A stretch of DNA of 5,241 bases from Gammaproteobacteria bacterium (GTDB lineage Bacteria > Pseudomonadota > Gammaproteobacteria > Arenicellales > DRJH01). Below are positions 1 through 4,688 of this stretch, in pieces. The stretch spans positions 1 to 5,241 of the forward strand of contig DRJH01000334.1 of assembly GCA_011052285.1 (NCBI GenBank), read 5' to 3'. The position numbers and the translations under genes are program-made. Position 1 is the first letter of the stretch; each line of letters opens with the position of its first letter. Under the pieces are notes generated by a model. That model was not told the origin of the DNA. It searched no databases and saw nothing but the letters and a program-made list of their open reading frames with translations.

Positions 1-1
1 T

Positions 2-277
2 CCGCCAGGAACAAGCAAATGGAATAAAATTGAACATAGACTATTTTCTTTTATCAGCCTCAACTGGCGAGGCAAACCGTTAACCAGCTATCAGGTGATC
101 ATTAATCTTATTGCTTCTACAACAACCAAAACGGGTTTGACGGTAAAAGCACGATTAGACGAAAAACTTTATACAAAAGGAAAGAAGGTAACCGACCAAG
201 AAATGAAAAGCCTAAAATTGCTTAAAAATAAATTCCACGGCGAATGGAATTATACGATCAAGCCGCGGAAACTTTAG
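2..277 (+). CDS. ISAzo13-type transposase, C-terminal end (partial, cut by window edge)
   Basis: The frame is already open at the left edge and gives 91 residues before the stop. It begins PPGTSKWNKIEHRLFSFI and continues with NWRGKPLTSYQVIINLIAST and a lysine-rich tail. I recognise this as the end of an ISAzo13-family DDE transposase. The Glu in NKIEHRLF (about residue 11 of the visible part) is the expected third catalytic acid of the DDE triad, and the following Trp-Arg-Gly-Lys-Pro-Leu block is typical of the family. The enzyme would cut and join the ends of its own insertion sequence. The first two catalytic acids lie outside the window, so I cannot say whether the gene is intact. The segment is clearly richer in A and T than the pst genes, as expected for acquired DNA. 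An internal ATG at 95 is not a plausible start because the homology runs through it. Family assignment is from memory of family motifs. Confidence 0.8.
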   Translation, partial: PPGTSKWNKIEHRLFSFISLNWRGKPLTSYQVIINLIASTTTKTGLTVKARLDEKLYTKGKKVTDQEMKSLKLLKNKFHGEWNYTIKPRKL

Positions 278-294
278 TCATTAACAACCTCAAG

Positions 295-312
295 TTATTT
301 TGGGACAAGCCC
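295..312 (+). mobile_element. Candidate right end of the ISAzo13-type element
   Basis: About 20-35 bases after the transposase stop lies TTATTTTGGGACAAGCCC. Read from outside the element it begins GGGCTTGTCCC, a reasonable terminal inverted repeat at the normal distance from a transposase stop. The left end is outside the window, so the repeat cannot be matched and no target duplication can be seen. The boundary is inferred from position and look only. Confidence 0.3.
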
Positions 313-341
313 TTAGCCAATCCATAGATACCATTACCAAT

Positions 342-379
342 CCTCCCTCATCAAACCGTGCATACGGTTTTCCCGTACA
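342..379 (-). ncRNA. Group II intron domain V, 3' part only (remnant)
   Basis: On the minus strand TACGG-GAAAA-CCGTA (arms 373-377 and 363-367) forms the upper hairpin of a group II intron domain V. It is followed by GCACGGTTT (361-353), the 3' strand of the lower helix, and by GATGAGGGAGG (352-342), a sequence very common just after domain V in bacterial introns. The expected 5' strand of the lower helix, something like GAGCCGTG carrying the catalytic AGC triad, is missing: upstream the sequence changes to the TTATGTG repeat region at about 380. Domain V is the catalytic heart of the ribozyme, so this remnant cannot splice. Domain VI is not recognisable between here and the insertion sequence end, so the intron's 3' boundary has probably been lost too. 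It lies on the same strand as the reverse-transcriptase fragment, consistent with one intron. Confidence 0.6.
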
Positions 380-380
380 T

Positions 381-413
381 TTATGTGGTGCATCACATAA
401 TGTACGTTATGTG
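381..413. repeat. Three alternating TTATGTG/CACATAA heptamers, dif-like recombinase site candidate
   Basis: TTATGTG (381-387), six bases, CACATAA (394-400), six bases, TTATGTG (407-413): three perfect heptamers in alternating orientation with identical 6-bp spacers. The second pair, CACATAA-TGTACG-TTATGTG, has the layout of a tyrosine-recombinase core: two inverted arms around a 6-bp central region. Its middle, CATAATGTACGTTATG, differs from the same stretch of the E. coli dif site only at the two bases CG (TA in dif), as I remember dif. It lies about 120-150 bp upstream of a tyrosine recombinase gene and abuts the point where the intron domain V is broken, so it is probably the end or attachment site of that recombinase's element. 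Confidence 0.55.
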
Positions 414-482
414 TTGCCGAGCATTTTGTGGCACTGGAGCCGTAACTGCTTGTATAGATTAGCTTCGGAGCTGGCTGGGCAC

Positions 483-523
483 CACATAACCTATGTGATA
501 TCGATCAAGTCTCTTCCACATAG
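483..523. repeat. Second cluster of CACATA/TATGTG inverted repeats before the recombinase gene
   Basis: CACATAA (483-489), CTATGTG (491-497) and CACATAG (517-523) repeat the motif of the 381-413 array. CACATA/TATGTG (483-488 and 492-497) are perfect 6-bp arms around three bases, and CTATGTG/CACATAG are perfect 7-bp arms around 19 bases. The last arm runs into the AGGAG ribosome binding site of the recombinase gene, so a protein bound here could also limit its expression. Accessory recombinase binding sites or an autoregulatory operator are both possible; the sequence does not decide. Confidence 0.4.
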
Positions 524-526
524 GAG
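522..526 (+). promoter_or_regulatory. Ribosome binding site of the recombinase gene
   Basis: AGGAG lies 8 bases before the ATG at 535. It fixes the start of the truncated recombinase gene and overlaps the right arm of the CTATGTG/CACATAG inverted repeat. Confidence 0.65.
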
Positions 527-534
527 ATCTGACG

Positions 535-891
535 ATGTTCGACCAGCTATTCAAACAACCTTGTGCGCTCTCGCGCCAACGAAACGCCCCCTTTGCCTCG
601 GAACGCACTTCCTTTCTGGCCCAACGTGCCAAAGATGGGACTGCGCCAAGCACCTTGGTGTGTTTGGCACGGGAACTTCTTGTTGTTGTCCGAGAATTGG
701 ATCTGGCAAACAACAATGTGATCACGCCCCTGGCGATTGAGGCGGCCGCTGACCGTTGGGCCCGGCAACAAAAATGCCGCCATCGTGTACAGTCGGAGCG
801 ATGGTCGCGGATCTTTTTCCAGCAAACTGCTACCGGTTGGTTGCGGTTCATGCAAGGCATACGAGATGTCACCCATGGCATCATGGGCTGA
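535..891 (+). pseudogene. Tyrosine recombinase/integrase, N-terminal fragment
   Basis: The frame gives 118 residues, starting MFDQLFKQP after a well-spaced AGGAG. Residues 1-106 (to WLRFM) look like the N-terminal core-binding region of a tyrosine recombinase of the kind that begins M(F/L)D-x-LF-x-(R/Q)P and contains an ASERTSFL-type segment, a leucine-rich helix ending VVRELDL, and IEAAADRWARQQ. The catalytic domain with its R-H-R-Y residues is absent. After about residue 106 the frame reads into antisense of the reverse-transcriptase fragment and stops at 891, so roughly the first quarter to third of a normal protein of about 350-450 residues is left. It cannot recombine DNA. Such recombinases often occur in groups of two or three; I suspect a recombinase-in-trio element but the partners are not here. 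Assignment to the family is fairly firm, the element type is a guess. Confidence 0.6.
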
Positions 892-1182
892 ACGCTTTGG
901 ACGGAATCCGTACGAACCATCACAAAAGTCCGCTTCAAATATCGGTTCAATCATGAGTTTCACGGCCACCTGCACTACACGATCTCGGATCGTGGGAATG
1001 CCCAACGGCCTCTGGTTTCCATCCGGCTTAGGTATCATCACCCGGCGCACCGGCATAGGCCGATACGTCCTGCCCTTCCTTTCCTCTGCCAGCCCTTCAA
1101 GAAACAACTCTACCCCTTCTGCTGCCTCGATGGCCTCAAAGCTCACACCGTCTATTCCCGGCGCTCCCTTGTTCGACCGGAC
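853..1182 (-). pseudogene. Group II intron reverse transcriptase/maturase (LtrA-type), N-terminal fragment
   Basis: About 110 residues on the minus strand match the first part of a group II intron-encoded protein. In order they are RSNKGAPGIDGVSFEAIE (RT block 0), YRPMPVRRVMIPKPDGNQRP followed by LGIPTIRDRVVQ (blocks 1-2), and IEPIFEADFCDGSYGFRP followed by KRSAHDAM (block 2a). Homology ends near 853-862, where the frame passes into antisense of the recombinase gene. The catalytic YxDD, the thumb/maturase domain X and the DNA-binding and endonuclease regions are missing. At the other end, recognisable sequence begins near 1182; the frame is open back to the CDGSH stop at 1243 but I do not recognise residues before RSNKGAPG, and the usual start and intron 5' RNA domains are not seen. 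It is broken at both ends and non-functional. It shares orientation with the domain V remnant at 342-379. Confidence 0.8.
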
Positions 1183-1242
1183 AACGAATGTTACCTCAAA
1201 ACAGCTTTCCTTCGCTATGAATCCGGGTGCGTGCGTGGTGCT

Positions 1243-1482
1243 TTACAGATCTTTGTGACTGCCATCACAATAAGGGGGATTGGCACTACGTTTGCACTGG
1301 CACAGGGCCACTTGTTTGGTTTCGGTGATCTCAAAAGCCATGGGTACAAATGAAGTGCCCTCGTGGGAACCGTCACAAAATGGCTGGTTCTTTGATTTTC
1401 CACAACTACACCAGTAGTAGGTATCCGGCTCCAGGGTCAGTACTGCCGGCTCTTTGGAGGCTATTTCCGCCGTTGTCATCAT
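1243..1482 (-). CDS. Small double-CDGSH iron-sulfur protein
   Basis: Counting from the ATG at 1482 this is a 79-residue protein with two complete CDGSH motifs: CSCGKSKNQPFCDGSH (residues 25-40) and CQCKRSANPPYCDGSH (61-76). Each has the C-x-C-x2-S-x3-P-x-C-D-G-S-H pattern whose three Cys and one His bind a redox-active 2Fe-2S cluster in mitoNEET-type proteins, so each motif should hold one cluster. No signal peptide or membrane segment is seen, so it is probably a cytoplasmic electron- or cluster-carrying protein; the partner is unknown. Two adjacent ATGs (1482 and 1479) follow a purine-rich GAAGAAG. The frame is open back to an ATG at 1569, but that start has no ribosome binding site and the extra 29 residues do not look like the family. 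It lies on the pst strand about 300 bases after pstB, and its downstream side borders the element scar with no terminator seen. Confidence 0.85.
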   Translation of the reverse strand: MMTTAEIASKEPAVLTLEPDTYYWCSCGKSKNQPFCDGSHEGTSFVPMAFEITETKQVALCQCKRSANPPYCDGSHKDL

Positions 1483-1779
1483 CACTTCTTCTTTTTCAAA
1501 CAAATCATTACCAACATACCGGTCGACCAACAGGCATCTGCCAATGGTGGTCCGCCACAAATCATTCATATTATCGAATGATTATTCAATAATATTTACT
1601 CTGAAAAGAAAAAGATAGCGAAATTATTACGAAAATTAATTTGAATAATTCGAACATACTTGAGTCTACACTCCGATTACATCAACCGATGATAGAGTGA
1701 GCCCGCCAATCTATCTGTAATGGCATCAAAGTCCTCTGGAAGACTGGTAATCTGCTGTTGCGAATAGGCTCCGTGTGGG
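1483..1779. other. AT-rich spacer between pstB and the CDGSH gene
   Basis: About 300 bases without a convincing gene. The part from 1570 to 1655 is strongly AT-rich and contains the palindrome ATTATT-C-AATAAT (1581-1593) and GAATAATTC (1643-1651). It probably carries the promoter of the CDGSH gene, but I find no clear -35/-10 pair. No strong hairpin with a T-run follows pstB, so its terminator is not identified. No part of phoU is recognised. Confidence 0.5.
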
Positions 1780-2610
1780 TTAACCAAAGCGGCCGGTAAT
1801 ATAATCCTCGGTTTGCTGCTTGGCCGGATTGGTAAACATGGTATTGGTTTTGTTGAATTCGATCAACTTGCCGAGATAGAAGAAGGCCGTGAAGTCAGAC
1901 ACCCGGGCAGCCTGCTGCATGTTATGGGTCACCATGACAATTGTGAATTTTTGTTTCAGACCATCGATCAGTTCCTCAATCTTGGCCGTGGCGATAGGAT
2001 CGAGTGCGGAACAGGGCTCATCCATAAGAATAATTTCCGGCTCCACTGCCAATGCGCGGGCAATACAAAGCCGCTGTTGCTGGCCCCCAGATAACTGGTT
2101 ACCCGGCTGACCTAGAATATCGTGCACCTCTTCCCAGAGTGCGGCATCACGCAGGGCTTTTTCCACCGCGTCATCAATTTCATAACGACTGAGACGACCA
2201 TGCAGGCGCAAGCCGTAGGCGATATTGTCAAAAATTGACATTGGAAAAGGCGTCGGCTTTTGAAAAATCATCCCCACCTTGTGGCGGAGTTCTAATGCAG
2301 GCACTTGTGGATCCAGTAAATTCGTACCATTCAGGAGAATTTCACCTTCCGCACGATGGCCTTTATAGAGATCGAACATACGGTTATACGTGCGGATGTG
2401 GGTCGACTTACCACAGCCGGAGGGGCCGATAAAAGCGGTCACTTTATTGGCTGCAATATCCAATGTATTGGCAAAAAGCACCTGCTTGTCACCATAGTAA
2501 AAACTCAGGTTGCGCACTGACAGCTTGTTCACTAATCCAGTATCTGTGCGTACCTGCGTTTGTTGTGGTTGCTCATGTACTGAGGATGATTCCTGTAATA
2601 CGGTGGTCAT
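1780..2610 (-). CDS. pstB: Phosphate ABC transporter ATP-binding protein PstB
   Basis: A 276-residue ABC ATPase that powers phosphate import on the cytoplasmic face of PstC-PstA. All motifs are present: Walker A GPSGCGKST (62-70), Q-loop FQKPTPFPMS (Q117), signature LSGGQQQR (173-180), Walker B IILMDE (193-198), D-loop SALD (201-204) and switch His229 in VTHNMQQAARVSD. RAEGEILLNG and the C-terminal TEDYITGRFG are typical of PstB rather than other importers. The N-terminus has about 28 polar, Gln/Ser-rich residues before the ABC fold, slightly longer than usual. The ATG shares one base with the pstA stop (TAATG) and a GAGGAG lies about 10 bases upstream inside pstA, so the start is well supported and translation is coupled. 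It is the last pst gene here; phoU does not follow. Confidence 0.97.
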   Translation of the reverse strand: MTTVLQESSSVHEQPQQTQVRTDTGLVNKLSVRNLSFYYGDKQVLFANTLDIAANKVTAFIGPSGCGKSTHIRTYNRMFDLYKGHRAEGEILLNGTNLLDPQVPALELRHKVGMIFQKPTPFPMSIFDNIAYGLRLHGRLSRYEIDDAVEKALRDAALWEEVHDILGQPGNQLSGGQQQRLCIARALAVEPEIILMDEPCSALDPIATAKIEELIDGLKQKFTIVMVTHNMQQAARVSDFTAFFYLGKLIEFNKTNTMFTNPAKQQTEDYITGRFG

Positions 2611-3452
2611 TAATGCCTACTCCTCTGGTACAACATAAGCCGGGTAAATAGCGTCACAGTCAACACTGCCATGGTAATCAACAAAGCGGCACCCCATGCT
2701 TTGGTGTGCCAGTCGTCATATGGGCTCATGGCATAGTTGAACAAGGTCACGGTCAGGTTGCCCACCGGCTCATTCATGCTTTCCAACCAATAGGGGCTAT
2801 TCAGGGCCGTAAATAACAGTGGTGCAGTCTCTCCCGCAACCCTGGCAATGGCCAACATAATACCGGTGATCATGCCGCTGGCCGCCGCCCGATAAATTAC
2901 CTGCAGCATGGTCCGCCAATAGGGAGAACCCAGGGCCAGGGAAGCTTCGCGCAATTCGTGGGGCACTAGCTTGAGCATTTCCTCGCTGGTCCGGCTGACT
3001 ACCGGCAACATGATAATAGCCAAGGATACTGATCCGGCCCAGCCAGAAAAATGGCCCAGAGGCTTGACAATAATCAAATAAACAAAAACACCGATTACAA
3101 TGGAAGGCGCTGAGACCAAAATATCGGAAAAATAACGTACCACACTACCGAGCCGGCTATCACGACCAAACTCGGACAACCAGGTACCAGCCATCACCCC
3201 CAGTGGCACAGCCAACAACGCAGCGACAGTAGTAATCAGAAAGGTACCAACGATAGCGTTGGCCAAGCCCCCTTCATCCATGCCCGGCGGTGCCGGTAAT
3301 TCGGTAAAAAAGCTCCAGTTAATCGCTCCGATACCTCTAATGAACACATCGCTGAGAATCCAGACCAACATCAACAAACCAGCAATAGCAGCCAACCCGG
3401 AAACGCCCAGGATAATATGATTGATTAGCTTGCGGCGCTGCAAACGAGTCAT
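2610..3452 (-). CDS. pstA: Phosphate ABC transporter permease PstA
   Basis: A 280-residue inner-membrane permease, close to the usual size. About six hydrophobic segments are visible, roughly residues 12-36, 64-90, 108-130, 137-153, 190-210 and 252-274. The EAA loop that contacts PstB is at 169-175 (EASLALG) within the stretch HELREASLALGSPYWRTM, followed by ARVAGETAPLLFTALNSPYW (203-222), a hallmark of PstA. With PstC it forms the channel through which phosphate released by PstS enters the cell. The ATG overlaps the pstC stop by four bases (ATGA), and the stop overlaps the pstB ATG by one, so the three genes are coupled and should be made in fixed proportion. Only a weak purine-rich site precedes the start, which fits re-initiation from pstC. 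Confidence 0.96.
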   Translation of the reverse strand: MTRLQRRKLINHIILGVSGLAAIAGLLMLVWILSDVFIRGIGAINWSFFTELPAPPGMDEGGLANAIVGTFLITTVAALLAVPLGVMAGTWLSEFGRDSRLGSVVRYFSDILVSAPSIVIGVFVYLIIVKPLGHFSGWAGSVSLAIIMLPVVSRTSEEMLKLVPHELREASLALGSPYWRTMLQVIYRAAASGMITGIMLAIARVAGETAPLLFTALNSPYWLESMNEPVGNLTVTLFNYAMSPYDDWHTKAWGAALLITMAVLTVTLFTRLMLYQRSRH

Positions 3453-4375
3453 TGCGCACCCATCGGGCTACTGCGCCGCAACCAGGCCTGGGCCAGGCCC
3501 AGAATGATGAAGGTCAAAACGAACAATACCAGGCCCAATTCTATCAGGGATGACAAATAGACATCGCTATCAGCTTCGGTAAATTGGTTGGCCAGAGTGG
3601 AAGCTATCGAAGTCCCGGGGGCAAATAATGACCAGGACAAATGATAAGCATTGCCGATAACAAAGGTGATTGCCATCGTCTCCCCCAAGGCCCGACCCAA
3701 GCCCAGAAATACCGCCCCGGCGATGCCTTTCTTACCATAAGGTATCATGACATCACGTACCACTTCCCACGTCGTGCAGCCCAAACCATAGGCCGCTTCC
3801 TTGAGGTTTTGCGGCACCATTAAAAATACATCACGCGTCACTGCCGCGATGAAGGGCAAAATCATCAACGCCAGCACCAAGCCTGCGGTTAGCATACCGA
3901 TACCCATACCAGGGCCGGAAAACAGGGGCAAAAATCCAAGGTAATGTTGCAGCCAAGGCTGTACATGATCAGCCATCAACGGCGCCAACACGAACAGACC
4001 CCACATGCCGTAAACAATGCTGGGAATGGCGGCGAGTAACTCGATCGCCACCCCGAACGGCCCACGCAACCAGGCCGGTGCCAATTCTGCCAGAAACAGC
4101 GCCACACCGATGCTCACCGGCACCGCCACAATTATGGCCACCAATGTAGAAATCAAGGTGCCACCAATCGGTACCAACGCTCCGAAGTTATCCTTAACCG
4201 GATTCCAGACACTGCTGATCAGAAAGGAGAAACCAAAACGCTCGATGGAAGGCTGTGCGGCCAGCCATAAGGTGATGATAACGGCGGCAAACAAAACCAG
4301 AATTGCCACTGCGAAGGCCAAGGTGGCCCCTCTGAATACCGAATCCCCCCAGGCTCTGGATTTGAAACCCTTCAT
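3449..4375 (-). CDS. pstC: Phosphate ABC transporter permease PstC
   Basis: A 308-residue inner-membrane permease, normal for PstC. A first membrane helix is at about 15-40, followed by the periplasmic segment SIERFGFSFLISSVWNPVKD and the family core FGALVPIGGTLISTLVA, ELLAAIPSIVYGMWGLFVLA (112-131), the EAA loop EAAYGLGCTTWEVV (193-206) and GLGRALGETMAITFVIGNAY (225-244). It pairs with PstA to form the phosphate channel. The chosen ATG gives a short positively charged N-terminus before helix 1. No ribosome binding site precedes it (the bases before are TCTGCCCC), yet the ATG overlaps the stop of a 57-codon open frame (ATGA), so translation may depend on re-initiation from that frame. It lies about 300 bases after pstS, unusually far for this operon. 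Confidence 0.96.
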   Translation of the reverse strand: MKGFKSRAWGDSVFRGATLAFAVAILVLFAAVIITLWLAAQPSIERFGFSFLISSVWNPVKDNFGALVPIGGTLISTLVAIIVAVPVSIGVALFLAELAPAWLRGPFGVAIELLAAIPSIVYGMWGLFVLAPLMADHVQPWLQHYLGFLPLFSGPGMGIGMLTAGLVLALMILPFIAAVTRDVFLMVPQNLKEAAYGLGCTTWEVVRDVMIPYGKKGIAGAVFLGLGRALGETMAITFVIGNAYHLSWSLFAPGTSIASTLANQFTEADSDVYLSSLIELGLVLFVLTFIILGLAQAWLRRSSPMGAQ

Positions 4376-4545
4376 GGGGCAGATATCAAACGGTTCACAA
4401 ATGAGTATTGTGGGATATCGGGTTGCAGCACATAACCACCTCTTGGCAACTCAATCATGGAAACGACACAGAAGGGGCGATTGTATTGCATCTGCCGGGA
4501 CAATTGAACCTGGAATTTGTAGTTGAAATGCTCAAATACACCCAT
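4372..4545 (-). CDS. Candidate small protein of 57 residues between pstS and pstC
   Basis: An open frame of 57 codons starts at the ATG at 4545 (four codons after an in-frame TGA) and ends with a TGA that overlaps the pstC ATG as ATGA. I do not recognise the protein. It begins MGVFEHFNYKFQVQLS and contains a hydrophobic strand FCVVSMIEL (25-33) and LQPDIPQYSFVNRLI (40-54). The stretch QLSRQMQYNRPFCVVSMIEL faintly recalls the start of a GGDEF domain, but no GGDEF motif follows and I would not name it so. There is no membrane segment or signal peptide. Against it: no ribosome binding site before the ATG, and a competing open frame on the plus strand. For it: the four-base overlap, exactly as between pstC and pstA, and the lack of any ribosome binding site for pstC itself. 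It could also be a remnant of a longer gene. Confidence 0.35.
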   Translation of the reverse strand: MGVFEHFNYKFQVQLSRQMQYNRPFCVVSMIELPRGGYVLQPDIPQYSFVNRLISAP

Positions 4546-4616
4546 GTGGTGGTATCAGACACAAGGGCGATAATTCAGACTTTTACTACCTGTAGCACGA
4601 ACTCCGGGCATAACTG

Positions 4617-4644
4617 CCGGGAAGTCGACGACGCAACTTCCCGG
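4617..4644 (-). promoter_or_regulatory. Perfect 9-bp hairpin in the pstS-pstC gap
   Basis: CCGGGAAGT (4617-4625), ten bases, ACTTCCCGG (4636-4644): a GC-rich perfect inverted repeat 29 bases after the pstS stop. There is no T-run on the minus-strand side, so it is not a classical Rho-independent terminator. A hairpin placed straight after a binding-protein gene commonly shields the upstream message from 3' exonucleases or partly ends transcription, giving more PstS than PstC/A/B. That role is inferred. A weaker overlapping stem GGCA-GTTA-TGCC lies at about 4607-4618. Confidence 0.55.
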
Positions 4645-4654
4645 TATACACAAA

Positions 4655-4688
4655 GCCTATCTCCAGATCGAGCCTATTTCCAGATCGG
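4655..4688. repeat. Tandem 17-bp duplication across the pstS stop codon
   Basis: GCCTATCTCCAGATCG (4655-4670) and GCCTATTTCCAGATCG (4672-4687) are 16-base copies with one mismatch, in a 17-base register. The right copy contains the last pstS codons and the TAG stop (4674-4676); the left copy lies in the untranslated region just downstream. It looks like a local slippage duplication that left the reading frame unharmed. Confidence 0.8.

Noticed and set aside
317..343. Direct repeat CCAATCC at 317-323 and 337-343 as a target-site duplication.
   Set aside because: Only 7 bp, and it does not flank any recognisable element boundary.
388..420. The chromosomal dif site itself.
   Set aside because: Only the inner bases match; the outer arm bases differ from dif as I recall it, and the extra third arm and nearby recombinase gene fit a mobile-element site better.
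381..523. The TATGTG/CACATA array as a CRISPR or an integron attC site.
   Set aside because: The units are 7 bp with alternating orientation and 6-bp spacers, far from CRISPR geometry, and the attC core sequences are absent.
300..740. Open frame of 146 codons on the plus strand across the repeat array.
   Set aside because: It runs through the intron remnant and the repeats and is out of frame with the recombinase, whose start has a good ribosome binding site; its composition does not look like protein.
737..1258. Open frame of 173 codons on the plus strand.
   Set aside because: Antisense to the reverse-transcriptase fragment, whose protein motifs are clear.
1483..1569. Longer CDGSH start at the ATG at 1569.
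   Set aside because: No ribosome binding site and the extra residues do not resemble the family; the twin ATGs at 1482/1479 follow a purine-rich stretch.
1677..1787. Minus-strand frame of 36 codons starting TTG at 1787, just inside the end of pstB.
   Set aside because: Rare start codon, no ribosome binding site and no recognisable family; it does not resemble PhoU.
2390..2430. Walker A of PstB followed by HIR instead of the common LLR.
   Set aside because: All nucleotide-binding residues are intact and this position varies among PstB proteins.
4017..4526. Plus-strand frame of 169 codons opposite the start of pstC.
   Set aside because: Shadow of pstC, which has unmistakable permease motifs.
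4617..4644. The hairpin as a full Rho-independent terminator.
   Set aside because: No T-run follows it on the minus strand, and pstC downstream needs transcription from the pstS side because no clear promoter is seen in the gap.
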